The notes under the pieces: generated by a model
Databases searched by the model: none
What the model was told of the DNA's origin: nothing
What the model saw: the letters and a program-made list of their open reading frames with translations, nothing else
Translations under genes and position numbers: made by a program
Assembly: GCF_012395815.1 (NCBI RefSeq)
Contig: NZ_JAAZQQ010000002.1
Span: 434,001 to 498,000 of the forward strand
DNA: 64,000 nucleotides
Direction: 5' to 3'
Source: Roseicyclus persicicus
GTDB lineage: Bacteria > Pseudomonadota > Alphaproteobacteria > Rhodobacterales > Rhodobacteraceae
In this document: in pieces, positions 7,620-17,205 of the stretch
Layout: each line of letters starts with the position of its first letter
How positions within the stretch are numbered: the first letter of the stretch is position 1

Positions 7620-10014
7620 GGGCAAAGACCTTGAGCAGCGTGGTGGGCGCCATCCGCCACAGCCGCAGCGCCGGCAGCGCGGCGGCCAGCAGCGCGGCGA
7701 TCAGCGCCAGCGCCAGCAGGCGCAGCCAGTCGGCCGGGAACAGCTGCATCGGCAGGCGCCAGCCGAAGGCCTCGACGTTCACCACCGCCAGCAGCACCCA
7801 GGCCAGCACGAGCCCCACCGGCAGCGCCAGCGCGAAGGTCAGCGCGGCGAGGACCACGCTGCGCAGAAGCTCCAGCACCGCCAGCCGGCCCCGCGTCAGC
7901 CCCAGCGCCCAGACCGGCGCCAGCTGCGGCAGGCGCAGCCCCGCCAGCGTGGTCAGGCTGGTCAGGAGCGCCACGGCGGCCACCCCCAGCGTCAGGATGT
8001 TCAGCGCGCCCGTGACCCGGAAGGTCTGCTCGAACACCTCGAGCGAGAAGCGCTTGATCTGCGCCTGGTTCACCACCGCGTCGGCGGGCAGGCCGAAGTC
8101 CTCCCGCAACGCCGTGGCCAGCGCCGCGGCCTGATCGGGCGGCACGCGCAGGGCAAAGCGGGTGGCGGCGACCTCGGGCCAGGTCGCGGCAAAGACGGGC
8201 AGGGTGACGATGGCCTGCGCCATCGGGTTGCCGTAGTCGGAATACACCCCCACCACCGGCAGCGTCAGGCCCGGCGCAAGGCGCAGGGGCTCGCCCAGCG
8301 CGAGGTCGCCGAAGCGGAACAGCTGTTCGTTCACCAGCACGCCCGCGCCGGCGGCCAGCCGGTCCCAGGCCCCGGCCTCGGCGGCGATCAGCGGCCAGTT
8401 CTCGCGGAAGGTGGCGTGGTCGGCCTGCCCGTAGACGGCGCCGAGCCGGCCCGCCAGCGTGGCCTCGGCGCGCACGATGGGCAGCACCGCCTCGGCGCGC
8501 GGGGCGAGCCAGGCCTGCAGGCGCGCGGCCTCGTCGACGTCGGTGGCGGTGAGGTAGAGCTCGGCGGCCAGCCTCTGGTCGAGCCAGCCGAGGAAGGTGC
8601 CGCGGAAGCTGCCCACCATGGTCGACACGCCGATGTTCGCCGCCAGCGCCAGCAACAGCGCCATCAGCGCCAGCGACAGGCCGGGCAGCTGCTGGCGGGT
8701 GTCGGCAAAGAGCCACTCGGCCAGCGCCCCGCGGGCGCCACGGGCCGCAAGCCTCAGCGACAGCCCCAGCAGCGCCGGCAGCGCCAGCGCGGCCCCGAGC
8801 AGCAGCGCGGCCAGCGTGGCGAAACCCGTGACCAGCGAGCCGCCCCAGAGCGCAAGGCCCAGCGCCGCCGCGGCCAGCACCCCGGCCGCCGCCGCCTGCA
8901 GCCGCATCGCCCGGGCCGAGGCCTGCGCCCAGGCCCGCGGCTGGGCCGGGGCGAGGATCGGCAGCCGCGCGGTGCGGCGGAGCGCCTGCGCCCCGGCCAG
9001 CCCCGCGCCCGCCAGCGTCATCGCCAGCCCCGCCAGCGCCCAGCGCGGATCGAAGGACAGGCCGCCCGCCACCTCGGCCCCATACAGCCCCCGCAGCGTC
9101 CCCGCGACCCCCGGCATCAGCGCCGCCGCGATGGCGTAGCCCAGCGCCAGCCCGGCAAGCCCCGCGAGGATCGCCAGTGCGGCCAGTTCCAGCCCGAAGG
9201 CCAGCAGCAGCGTGCGCAGCGGCAGGCCCAGCGCCCGCAGCGTCCGCATCGTGGCGCGGCGCTGCTCGAAGGCGAGGCCGATGGCGGCATGGACGATGAA
9301 CAGGCCGACCGCGAAGGACAAAAGCCCGAAGGCGGTGAGGTTGAGGTGGAAGCTGTCGGTCAGCCGGGCCACCCCGCTGTCGTCGCCGGGCGGCACGAGG
9401 CGCAGGCCGGTGGCCTCGGCCAGCGGCGGCAGGTGCGCGGGCTGGTCGGGCGCCACCAGCAGGAAGGACGGGTCCGCCTGCCCCAAGAGCCGCGCCGCGG
9501 TGCCGATGTCGGTGTAGGCGACGCCCGGCGGGATGCCGTCGCGGACCAGCACCGGGGGCAGGTCCGGGGGCAGGGGCCCGGCCTGCGTCGCGGGGCTCAT
9601 CAACAGGACGCCCGGCGCGGTGAAGAAGGCGGCAAGATCGATCCCCTCGCCGCCCAGCGCCGGCCCGCCGGCGTCTGGCGGGGCCGTCAGCAGGTCGAGA
9701 CCGAACAGCCTGAGCCGCGCCGCGCCGTCGCGCAGCTCGCCCGAGATCACCGGCGACACCGCGTGGCCCGCGCGCCGCAGCGCCACGTGCTCGGCCAGCG
9801 GCACCGGCCCGCCGTCGGGCGCCACCAGCCGCGCCAGCCGGTCCTGCCCCAGCGCCGCGGCGGCCTCGGCGTAGGAGCTGCGCGCCTCGGCGTTGATCGC
9901 CTGCACCCCCGACCACAGCGCGGTGGCCAGCGCCAGCCCCGCGAGCAGCGTGACCAGCTGCCCCGGGTGGCGCCGCCAGTGCGACAGGAGCGTGGCGAGG
10001 GCGGTCCGCAGCAT
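7609..10014 (-). CDS. ABC transporter permease, duplicated FtsX type
   Basis: 801 residues, roughly twice the size of a single FtsX-type permease. An N-terminal membrane helix ([15 protein letters not shown]) and a periplasmic domain are followed by membrane helices from about residue 230, and a second FtsX core with helices lies near the C-terminus ([19 protein letters not shown] and [18 protein letters not shown]). The layout is that of MacB/LolC-like mechanotransmission permeases, which move lipids or lipoproteins out of the inner membrane rather than import solutes. It lies between the ATPase (upstream, 3-base gap) and the lipocalin (overlapping), forming one three-gene operon. Confidence 0.88.
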   Translation of the reverse strand: MLRTALATLLSHWRRHPGQLVTLLAGLALATALWSGVQAINAEARSSYAEAAAALGQDRLARLVAPDGGPVPLAEHVALRRAGHAVSPVISGELRDGAARLRLFGLDLLTAPPDAGGPALGGEGIDLAAFFTAPGVLLMSPATQAGPLPPDLPPVLVRDGIPPGVAYTDIGTAARLLGQADPSFLLVAPDQPAHLPPLAEATGLRLVPPGDDSGVARLTDSFHLNLTAFGLLSFAVGLFIVHAAIGLAFEQRRATMRTLRALGLPLRTLLLAFGLELAALAILAGLAGLALGYAIAAALMPGVAGTLRGLYGAEVAGGLSFDPRWALAGLAMTLAGAGLAGAQALRRTARLPILAPAQPRAWAQASARAMRLQAAAAGVLAAAALGLALWGGSLVTGFATLAALLLGAALALPALLGLSLRLAARGARGALAEWLFADTRQQLPGLSLALMALLLALAANIGVSTMVGSFRGTFLGWLDQRLAAELYLTATDVDEAARLQAWLAPRAEAVLPIVRAEATLAGRLGAVYGQADHATFRENWPLIAAEAGAWDRLAAGAGVLVNEQLFRFGDLALGEPLRLAPGLTLPVVGVYSDYGNPMAQAIVTLPVFAATWPEVAATRFALRVPPDQAAALATALREDFGLPADAVVNQAQIKRFSLEVFEQTFRVTGALNILTLGVAAVALLTSLTTLAGLRLPQLAPVWALGLTRGRLAVLELLRSVVLAALTFALALPVGLVLAWVLLAVVNVEAFGWRLPMQLFPADWLRLLALALIAALLAAALPALRLWRMAPTTLLKVFAHER

Positions 10015-10017
10015 GGC

Positions 10018-10683
10018 TCAGGCCGCGTCCGGGGCGCCGAGCCGCCCGCGCGACAGGTGCAGCCGCCGCCCGAGCCGCGCCGCAAGCCGGGTCGAGTGCG
10101 TGACCATCATCAGCGCCGCGCCGGTTTCCGCCACCAGCTCAAGGAGCAGCGCCAGCACCGCGTCGCCGGTCGCCTCGTCGAGGTTGCCGGTGGGCTCGTC
10201 GGCGAGGATCAGCTCGGGCCGGTGCGCCAGCGCCCGGGCGATGGCGACGCGCTGCTGCTGGCCGCCCGACAGCGCCTCGGGGTAGCGCGCCTCGAGGCCC
10301 GACAGGCCCAGCCGCCCGACCAGCTCGGCGCAGAGCCGCGGGTCGTGGCGCCCCGCGAGCCGCGCCTGGAACGCGATGTTCTGCGCCACGGTCAGGGACG
10401 GCACGAGGTTGAACTGCTGGAACACCAGCCCGATCCGGCCACGCCGCACCGCCGCCCGGCCGGCGTCGTCGAGGGCCCCGAGGCTTTGGCCGCCGATGCG
10501 GATCTCGCCGCTGTCGGGCGCGTCGAGCGCGGCGGCGAGGTGCATCAGCGTGCTTTTTCCCGACCCGCTTTCGCCGGTCAGGGCAAGCGCCTCGCCCCGG
10601 TCCAGCGCCAGCGACACGCCGCGCAGGACCTCCAGCGTGCCATGGGCCTTGGTCACGTCCGTGATCTGGAGAAACTCGGTCAT
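10018..10683 (-). CDS. ABC transporter ATP-binding protein (LolD/MacB type)
   Basis: 221 residues, the usual LolD length. Walker A is GESGSGKST near residue 36, the Q-loop [13 protein letters not shown], the signature LSGGQQQR and Walker [17 protein letters not shown]. The FNLVPSLT and GNLDEATG variants are typical of the LolD/FtsE/MacB branch. It powers the large permease encoded immediately downstream. First gene of the operon; the upstream 266 bases to the divergent kinase gene hold the promoters for both. Confidence 0.93.
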   Translation of the reverse strand: MTEFLQITDVTKAHGTLEVLRGVSLALDRGEALALTGESGSGKSTLMHLAAALDAPDSGEIRIGGQSLGALDDAGRAAVRRGRIGLVFQQFNLVPSLTVAQNIAFQARLAGRHDPRLCAELVGRLGLSGLEARYPEALSGGQQQRVAIARALAHRPELILADEPTGNLDEATGDAVLALLLELVAETGAALMMVTHSTRLAARLGRRLHLSRGRLGAPDAA

Positions 10684-10949
10684 GCCCCGCTACCTAGCAG
10701 GTCCGCGCGCCGGTGGTAGGGGCGGATGGCGCAGGGAGCGCCGCGGCGCCGCGCCCCGGCCCGGGCGGCGCGGACACGGGCGCCGGGCGCGGGGCCGGGG
10801 CCGGCACGCCATGATTTGTCCTTGTTCCAGACCCGAATTGACCACGTTCGGACGGCCGAATCCGGTTGATTCCCTTCCGCGTGCGGAAACGTGGCCAGGC
10901 GATCGGCCGAGCCGCACGCAAGGGGCCTGGGGCATCACGAGCGAGGACG

Positions 10950-12230
10950 ATGGACTCCGCGCGGACGGACAGACGTGGCGATGAACTCCCGCCGGGGTCG
11001 ACCCTCTGTGGCGGGCAGTACACCATTGACGGCTACCTGAACGCCGGCGGCTTCGGCGTGACCTACCTGGCGGGCGACAGCCTCGGGCGCCGGGTGGTCA
11101 TCAAGGAATGCTTCCCCGGCGCCGTCTGCTACCGCGACAACGCGCAGGTCTGGCCCCGCTCGCGCAGCACCGGCGGCGAGTTCGAGACCATCCTCGGCCT
11201 GTTCGAGAAGGAGGCGCAGGCGCTGGCCGCCCTCCAGCACCCCTACATCGTCGGCGTGCACCAGTATTTCCGCGAGAACGGCACCGCCTACATGGCGATG
11301 GACTTCATCGAGGGGCGGACGCTGCTCGACGTGATCGAGACCGAGCCGCACCGCCTGACGCCGGACGAGGTCAAGCAGCTGCTGATCCGGCTCCTGCAGG
11401 CGGTGCAGTACATCCACGAGCACGACATCCTGCACCGGGACATCTCGCCCGACAACATCCTGATCGACCGCGACAACCTGCCGGTGCTGATCGACTTTGG
11501 CGCGGCGCGCGAGGGCGCGACCCGGGTCAGCCGGGTGCTGTCCAAGGTGCTGACCGTCAAGGACGGGTATTCGCCGCAGGAATTCTACCTCGCCGGCAGC
11601 GACCAGGTCCGCTCGAGCGACCTCTACGCGCTGGCGGCGACCTTCTACCACGTCGTTGGCGGCCAGCCGCCCCCCAGCAGCCACAAGCGCATGGCCGCCG
11701 TCGCCCGCAACCTCGCCGACCCGTTGCGGCCGCTCGAGGGGGTCGCGGGCTACGACGCGCATTTCATCGACGCGATCAACCAGTGCCTCAGCATCTTTCC
11801 GCAGCAGCGCCTGCCCAGCGCGGCGGCCTGGCGCGACGTGATCGACCGCGAGCGCCGCATCAAGCGGGCGCTGGAACAGGCCGCCCGCGACGAGGAGCTC
11901 GACCGCCGCATCCGCGCGCTGGTGGCCGAGTTCCGCCGCGACTTCGTGCCGGTCGCCCCGCCCGCGCCGGCACCCGCCGCCGCCCCGACCCCGCCCCCGA
12001 CGGCGCGCCCCGAGCCCGACACGGCAGGGCCAGCCGCCTCCGACGAGGTCGTCGCCATCGACCTGGCCGAAGCCGCGGCCGCGGAGGCGCCCGGCCCGGC
12101 GGACGACCCGGCCGACGCGCCCGCGGCGCCCGCCGCCCCGGCGAAACGGCCGCGCGGCCGGCTGTTCTCGCGGATCATCCGCCGCCGGACGGGCGCTGCC
12201 GCACAGGACACGAGCTGGAGGACCTCATGA
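10950..12230 (+). CDS. Eukaryotic-type Ser/Thr protein kinase
   Basis: 426 residues. The kinase domain (about 24-300) is complete: glycine-rich loop NAGGFGVTYLAG (31-42), catalytic Lys52 in VVIKE, catalytic loop HRDISPDN (162-169) and metal-binding DFG (182-184). A Pro/Ala-rich acidic tail from about 313 ends in a basic patch (RIIRRR). No membrane helix is seen, so it should be cytosolic, unlike PASTA-type kinases. The ATG at 10950 is preferred to one at 10866 because GAGGA lies just upstream and the upstream extension resembles non-coding sequence. It overlaps the FHA gene by ATGA and starts the eight-gene operon. Confidence 0.93.
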   Translation: MDSARTDRRGDELPPGSTLCGGQYTIDGYLNAGGFGVTYLAGDSLGRRVVIKECFPGAVCYRDNAQVWPRSRSTGGEFETILGLFEKEAQALAALQHPYIVGVHQYFRENGTAYMAMDFIEGRTLLDVIETEPHRLTPDEVKQLLIRLLQAVQYIHEHDILHRDISPDNILIDRDNLPVLIDFGAAREGATRVSRVLSKVLTVKDGYSPQEFYLAGSDQVRSSDLYALAATFYHVVGGQPPPSSHKRMAAVARNLADPLRPLEGVAGYDAHFIDAINQCLSIFPQQRLPSAAAWRDVIDRERRIKRALEQAARDEELDRRIRALVAEFRRDFVPVAPPAPAPAAAPTPPPTARPEPDTAGPAASDEVVAIDLAEAAAAEAPGPADDPADAPAAPAAPAKRPRGRLFSRIIRRRTGAAAQDTSWRTS

Positions 12231-13033
12231 ACATCAGGAGCCTGAGAAACGTCGCGGTGCGGATGCGGCCGCTGGGCTCGGCCGGTGGGGCCGAGCCGCC
12301 CTCGGACGATCCGCCCTGGGGGGACGAGCCGCCCCTGCCGGTCCGCTCGGCCGCGCCCGACCCGGCACCTGCGCCGGCCGCGCCGGAGATCCCCGCGCCC
12401 CCCGCCGCTGCCGCCACCCCGCCGCGCCGCAACATCTGGGATCTCGACCCCGAACCGCCCGCGGACCCCGCGCCGGCCCCCGCCCCCGTCCGCGCCGAGC
12501 CGCCGATGCCCCCCGAGGTGGCGCGCCCGCCCCGGCGCCCCGACCTCGGCGCAGCACCGGCGGCCCCCTCGGCCCGGGCCAAGACGCGCATCCTGGGCTT
12601 TCACGCGCAGGAGCTGGAGGCCGACGGCCTGGCCCCCGGCGCCGGGGCCGCGCCGCGCGGACCGTCCTTTCCGGCCGGCTGGCTGGTGGTGGTCGACGGG
12701 CCCGGCCGCGGCGCCTATTTCGCGGTCTCCACCCATGTCTCCAGCATCGGCCGCGGCGCCGACCAGGATGTGGCGCTGGATTTCGGCGACATGAGCATCT
12801 CGCGCAGCGGGCACGCCTCGGTGCTCTACGACGAGGAGCAGAACCGCTTCTTCATCGGGCACGGCAACAAGGCCAACGTGGTGCGCCGCAACGGTCAGCC
12901 GGTGCTCGCCACCGAGGAGATGCACGACGGCGACCTGATCCGCATCGGCAAGACCACGCTGCGCTTCGTGGCGCTGTGCGGCGCCGATTTCCGCTGGAAC
13001 ACCGGCGAGGGCGGGGAGGACGCGGATGCCTGA
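12227..13033 (+). CDS. FHA domain protein with Pro-rich linker
   Basis: 268 residues. Residues 20-115 are a low-complexity Pro/Ala linker containing an isolated NIWDLDPE motif (69-76); an isolated KTRILGF motif with Thr120 follows; the FHA domain spans about 152-250 with SIGRGADQ, DMSISRSGHA and NGQPV, which are the phosphothreonine-binding loops. FHA domains bind phosphothreonine peptides, so this is probably the substrate or adaptor of the kinase encoded just upstream. Thr120 is a plausible phosphoacceptor, by analogy with proteins whose FHA domain binds their own phosphorylated tail; that is inference. Overlaps both neighbours (4 and 8 bases). Confidence 0.9.
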   Translation: MNIRSLRNVAVRMRPLGSAGGAEPPSDDPPWGDEPPLPVRSAAPDPAPAPAAPEIPAPPAAAATPPRRNIWDLDPEPPADPAPAPAPVRAEPPMPPEVARPPRRPDLGAAPAAPSARAKTRILGFHAQELEADGLAPGAGAAPRGPSFPAGWLVVVDGPGRGAYFAVSTHVSSIGRGADQDVALDFGDMSISRSGHASVLYDEEQNRFFIGHGNKANVVRRNGQPVLATEEMHDGDLIRIGKTTLRFVALCGADFRWNTGEGGEDADA

Positions 13034-13925
13034 CAGCCTGTCGTTCCAGATCGACGCCGCGGCGGCGCTGGCCCAGGGCGCCCGCACCCGGCAGGAGGAC
13101 GCGCTGGCCGTCGCCTTTCCCGACGGCGCCGAGCGCGGCTTTGCCGTGCTGTCGGACGGCATGGGCGGCCACGCGGCGGGGGATCTCGCCAGCCGGATCA
13201 TCGTGGCCGAGGTCTTCGCCGAGCTGACCATCGGCCAGGCGGCGCGCGACGGCGCGGGCCCCGACATCCGCCGCCTGCTGCGCAAGGCGGTGGACCAGGC
13301 CAACGCCTCGCTGCAGGCCCATGCCGAGGCGCGCCGCGCCGACCAGGGCATGGGCGGCACGGTCATCGCCACCATCCTCGACGGCGACGGGCTGCACTGG
13401 ATCTCGGTGGGCGACTCGGTGCTCTACCTGTTCCGCGACAACGCGTTGAGCCGGCTGAACGCCGATCACTCGATGGCCCCGCAGATCGACCTGATGGCGG
13501 CCCAGGGCATGATCTCGGTCGAGCAGGCGCAGGCGCACCCGCAGCGCAACTGCCTGATCTCGGCCCTGACCGGCGACGAGATCGAGGCCATCGACTGCCC
13601 CGACCAGCCCCTGCGCCTGCGCGAGGGCGACGTGGTCATCCTCGCCTCGGACGGGCTGCAGTTCCTGCCCGACCCGATCATCGAGGCGGTGCTGCTGCGC
13701 GCCCGGCAGGAGGACAGCCGCACCATGGCGCAGGACCTGCTCGACGCGCTCGCCAGGATGGACGACCCAGAGCAGGACAACACCTCGATCGTGGTGCTGC
13801 GCGTGACCGCGCTGCGCCCGCGCGACCGCGCCGCCCGCGGCTGGATCGCGCGCAGCGGCCTGTTGCGCGCCTGGCGCCGCACGGTCGCGCCGCCGGTGCA
13901 CCTCAGCCAGCGGGGCCGCGCATGA
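13026..13925 (+). CDS. PP2C-family Ser/Thr protein phosphatase
   Basis: 299 residues. Core PP2C motifs are present: RQED near residues 22-25 in place of the common RxxNED, the metal-binding VLSDGMGGHAAGD (about 41-53), MGGTVIATIL, WISVGDSVLYLFRDN, ILASDGL and the final EQDNTSIVVLRV. The manganese/magnesium-dependent enzyme would reverse the action of the kinase two genes upstream, giving a writer/reader/eraser trio. The tail after about residue 265 is basic and ends without a membrane helix. It overlaps the FHA gene by 8 bases and the next gene by 4. Confidence 0.93.
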   Translation: MPDSLSFQIDAAAALAQGARTRQEDALAVAFPDGAERGFAVLSDGMGGHAAGDLASRIIVAEVFAELTIGQAARDGAGPDIRRLLRKAVDQANASLQAHAEARRADQGMGGTVIATILDGDGLHWISVGDSVLYLFRDNALSRLNADHSMAPQIDLMAAQGMISVEQAQAHPQRNCLISALTGDEIEAIDCPDQPLRLREGDVVILASDGLQFLPDPIIEAVLLRARQEDSRTMAQDLLDALARMDDPEQDNTSIVVLRVTALRPRDRAARGWIARSGLLRAWRRTVAPPVHLSQRGRA

Positions 13926-15115
13926 GGGACTGCGTCGAGGTCGACATCTCCGGGCCGGTGGCGCAGCTCGAGGGGCTGTTGGCCCGGGCGACGCTGTCGC
14001 CCAAGGACGCGGCGCGCTGCGCAAGGCTGGCCGAGGCGCTGCGCCGCCCGGCGCGGCTGTGCCTGCTCGGGCCCGACCCGGCGCTGCTGCACTGGCTGCT
14101 GGCGGGGCTGATCGGCGAGGCGCCGGTCGCGGCGGGGCAGATGCCGCCCGCGCTGGAGGTGTCGCACGGCGAGGCGCCCCGCACCGTCGCCACGCTGGGC
14201 GACGGCAGCACGCTGGCGCGGCCGGGGCTGCCGCAGCCCGACATGCTGGCCCGGGCGCCGGTGTTCCTGGCGGTCGAGGCGCCGGTGGCGCTCCTGCGGC
14301 GGATGTCGGTGCTGGCCGTCTGCCTCGACGTCGACCCGGCGCAGCATGTCCCCGCGCTCGCCTGGGCCGCCCGCCGGAGCGAGATCGCGCTGTGGTGCAC
14401 GGCCAGCTTCGGGCCGGCAGACGCGCGGATCTGGGCCGCGGCCCCGGACCGGTTGCACAACCACGCGGTCCTCGTTGAACGGGCGCCGGCCCCGACGCCG
14501 CCCCGCCTGCCCGCGGGGGCGGAGTTCGTGGCGCGCTTCGCCGCCGGGCCTGCGCCCGACGACGGCGCGGCCGCCCCCCGCGCCCTGGTCGCGGCGCTGC
14601 AGGAGCGGCTCCTGGCCGACATGGACGAGGCCCGCGCCGCCGACCTCGACGCGACGCGGCTGTTCCTGCACCGCCTCGGGTCCGCCGTGCCCGCGCCGGC
14701 GGCGGCCGTGGCGCCGCGCGCCGCGCCGGCCGCCGATGCGGCCCCCTCCGCCGGGATGCGCGCGCTGGTTTCCGAGCCGTTGCTCTACCTCACGCGGCGG
14801 GCGCGGGCGCTGGCGCAGGCGCTGGCCTGGCCGGACGAGGGCGGCGACTGGGCCGCCGAGGTGCTCGACGGCTGCTGCGAGACCGCCGAGGGGCTGCGCG
14901 ACCGGGCCGCCGACTGGCCCGAGGACGACCCCGCCGCCACCGCGCTGCGGCAGGCGATCGAGGAGATGGGCGACACCGCGCTGCTCCTGCAGATCGAGGG
15001 CGGTGCCGAGGCCGCCGAGACCGCGGCGGCGCTCATGGGACAGATGCGGTGGGAGCTTGAACAGGCGCTGGCGCGGTCGCCGGCGCCGGACCTTGAACCG
15101 GGAGTGGGCCGATGA
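13922..15115 (+). CDS. Degenerate dynamin-like GTPase (pseudo-GTPase)
   Basis: 397 residues of a protein not recognised by name. It shares landmarks with the small GTPase encoded at 17202. RLCLLGPDPALLHWLLAGLIG (from residue 45) aligns with that protein's P-loop region RIALLGEFSAGKSTLANALLG, but the GKS/T needed for nucleotide binding is gone. Further on, IALWCTASFGPADARIW (about 155-171) matches its IVLWCTPAS...AAIW segment. The G3 DxPG and G4 xRID motifs are not seen. I infer a catalytically dead paralogue serving as scaffold or partner. Ala/Pro-rich residues separate it from a C-terminal helical domain (about 270-397). ATGA overlaps on both sides. Confidence 0.65.
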   Translation: MRDCVEVDISGPVAQLEGLLARATLSPKDAARCARLAEALRRPARLCLLGPDPALLHWLLAGLIGEAPVAAGQMPPALEVSHGEAPRTVATLGDGSTLARPGLPQPDMLARAPVFLAVEAPVALLRRMSVLAVCLDVDPAQHVPALAWAARRSEIALWCTASFGPADARIWAAAPDRLHNHAVLVERAPAPTPPRLPAGAEFVARFAAGPAPDDGAAAPRALVAALQERLLADMDEARAADLDATRLFLHRLGSAVPAPAAAVAPRAAPAADAAPSAGMRALVSEPLLYLTRRARALAQALAWPDEGGDWAAEVLDGCCETAEGLRDRAADWPEDDPAATALRQAIEEMGDTALLLQIEGGAEAAETAAALMGQMRWELEQALARSPAPDLEPGVGR

Positions 15116-17205
15116 AACAGGACCGTCACGCCAAGACCCCGCTGGCGGGGGACCCCGTGGGCGACCCGCTGATCGCGGCGACCTACCGGGGGCTGGAGCC
15201 GCTGGTGACCGACATGGCCCGGCTGGACGAGGCGCTGCGCCTGCTGCTCGAGGTCGGCGACACCGCGCGCGAGCCCGAGATCCGCAAGCTGCGCCAGTCG
15301 CTGCGCGAGGTCGAGCCGACGGTGACGATGATCGGCCAGGTCAAGGCCGGCAAGACCACGCTGGTCGACGCCTTGATCGGGCGGCCGGGCCTGCTGCCCG
15401 CCGACATCAACCCCTGGACCTCGGTGGTGACGTCGCTGCACGTGTCGCCGCGGATCGCGCTCGACGCACAGAAGTCGCGGTTCCGTTTCTTCACCGACGA
15501 CGAATGGTCGAACCTGCTGCGCAAGGGCGGCCGCGTGGGCGAGCTTGCCAGCCGCGCCGGCGCCGACCAGGAGCTGGAGAAGGTGCGCCGCCAGCTCGAG
15601 GAGATGCGCGAGAAATCCCGCCAGCGCCTCGGCAGCCGCTTCGAGATGCTGCTGGGCCAGACCCACGACTACGGCTACGTCGATGCCGACCTGATCCAGC
15701 GCTACGTCTGCCTCGGCGACGAGCCGGACATCGCCGCCGCGGCCGGCGCCGACAGCGGGCAGGGCCGCTTTGCCGACATCACGCGGTCGGCCGACCTGTT
15801 CCTGTCGCAGCCCGCCCTGCCGATGCCGGTCTGCCTGCGCGACACCCCCGGCGTGAACGACACCTTCATGGTGCGCGAGCAGATCACGGTGAACGCGATC
15901 CGCGCCAGCCGGCTCTGCGTCGTGGTCCTGTCGGCGCACCAGGCGCTGTCGACGGTCGACCTCGCGCTGATCCGGCTGATCGCCAACATCCGGTCCCGCG
16001 AGGTGGTGCTGTTCGTGAACCGGATCGACGAGCTGTCCGACCCGGTCCGCGAGATCCCCGAGATCCGCGACAGCATCCGCGCCACCCTGCGGGCCCACAG
16101 CGGCCCGGCCGACGCCGAGATCCTGTTCGGCAGCGCGCACTGGGCGGTGCACGCGCTGCGCGGCGAGCTGGACCGGATCGGCGAACGCAGCGCACGCGCC
16201 CTGATCGCGCTGGCCGAGGACGAGGTGCGGCGCGGGATGGTCGAAACCGATGCCGCGGCGATGGTGTGGCACCTGTCGGGCCTGCCCGCGCTGGGCCGCG
16301 TGCTGGCCGACCGGATCACCCATGGCGAAGGCGCCGAGGTGGTGGACCGCATCGCGCGGCAGGGGCGCAACCTTGCGCAGGGCGTGTCGGCGGGCGTGCT
16401 GCTGGCGGCGCGCGGCGGCGGCGCCCGCGGGCCTGGCCGTCCGGTGGATGCCGCGGCGCTGGCGCACCGCTTCGACGCCCTGGCGCGCAAGGCCGAGGCG
16501 GATCTTGCGGGCCGTCTCGACGGGGTGCTCGCCGCCTTCGAGGGCCGGCTGCAGTCGTCGCGCGGCACCTTCGTGTCGCGCGCCACCGGGGCGCTGCTGC
16601 AGCATCTGGAGACCGAGGGCGACACCGAGGTCTGGACCTACGACCCCTCAGGGCTGCGGGCGCTGCTGCGGTCGGGCTACCACCTGTTCACCGGCAAGGC
16701 CACGCGCGCCGCCGAGGCGGTCTTCGCCGAGACCGCGCAGGCGGTGGCCGAGATCGGCGCCGCGGGGCTGGACCTCGAGCCGGGCACCTTCGCGCTCGAC
16801 CCGCCGTCGCTTCCCGAACCGCCGGTGCCGGTCATGCTGGGCCAGACCATCGCCCTCGATATCCGCGGCAACTGGTGGACGCGCTGGTGGCGCCGCCGGC
16901 GCAGCCCGCAGGCCTATGCCGAGGAGTTCGCCGCCCTGATCGACGCCGAGATCGCGCCGGTCATCGCCGAGCTGCAGACCGGCCATGCCGCCGCCCATGC
17001 CGACCGGCTCAAGGCGCTGCTGGGCGAGTTCCTGGCCGCGGAACGCGCCAGCCTGATGGACCTCGCGCAGCGCAGCGCCGGCGACCTCGCCGCGCTGCGC
17101 CGCCAGCAGGACGAGGACCGCCTGCGCATCGAGGCCCGGATCGACCGCGCCCGGCTGCTGCTTGCCGGGTTCCACAAGACCGAAGTGAAGGAGGCCGCAG
17201 AATGA
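15112..17205 (+). CDS. Dynamin-like large GTPase
   Basis: 697 residues. The GTPase domain has G1 GQVKAGKTT (75-83), a switch-I Thr candidate in NPWTSVV, G3 DTPGVND and G4 NRID. An unusually long insertion with charged helices (KVRRQLEEMREKSRQR) precedes G3. The C-terminal half is helical, and residues 584-597 form an aromatic/basic patch (NWWTRWWRRRR) that could contact membrane, as the paddle of bacterial dynamin-like proteins does. Those proteins polymerise on and remodel membranes; whether this one does so is not shown. It overlaps both neighbours by ATGA. Confidence 0.88.
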   Translation: MKQDRHAKTPLAGDPVGDPLIAATYRGLEPLVTDMARLDEALRLLLEVGDTAREPEIRKLRQSLREVEPTVTMIGQVKAGKTTLVDALIGRPGLLPADINPWTSVVTSLHVSPRIALDAQKSRFRFFTDDEWSNLLRKGGRVGELASRAGADQELEKVRRQLEEMREKSRQRLGSRFEMLLGQTHDYGYVDADLIQRYVCLGDEPDIAAAAGADSGQGRFADITRSADLFLSQPALPMPVCLRDTPGVNDTFMVREQITVNAIRASRLCVVVLSAHQALSTVDLALIRLIANIRSREVVLFVNRIDELSDPVREIPEIRDSIRATLRAHSGPADAEILFGSAHWAVHALRGELDRIGERSARALIALAEDEVRRGMVETDAAAMVWHLSGLPALGRVLADRITHGEGAEVVDRIARQGRNLAQGVSAGVLLAARGGGARGPGRPVDAAALAHRFDALARKAEADLAGRLDGVLAAFEGRLQSSRGTFVSRATGALLQHLETEGDTEVWTYDPSGLRALLRSGYHLFTGKATRAAEAVFAETAQAVAEIGAAGLDLEPGTFALDPPSLPEPPVPVMLGQTIALDIRGNWWTRWWRRRRSPQAYAEEFAALIDAEIAPVIAELQTGHAAAHADRLKALLGEFLAAERASLMDLAQRSAGDLAALRRQQDEDRLRIEARIDRARLLLAGFHKTEVKEAAE

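Noticed and set aside
7519-10719. A 1066-residue plus-strand ORF antisense to the ABC permease and ATPase
   Set aside because: Gln/Arg repeats typical of shadow frames; the minus-strand genes are complete with Walker motifs and membrane helices.
10950-13925. Kinase/FHA/PP2C trio read as type VI secretion control genes (PpkA/Fha/PppA)
   Set aside because: No T6SS structural gene (tss, hcp, vgrG, clpV) is in the window, and the trio is joined to GTPase genes instead.
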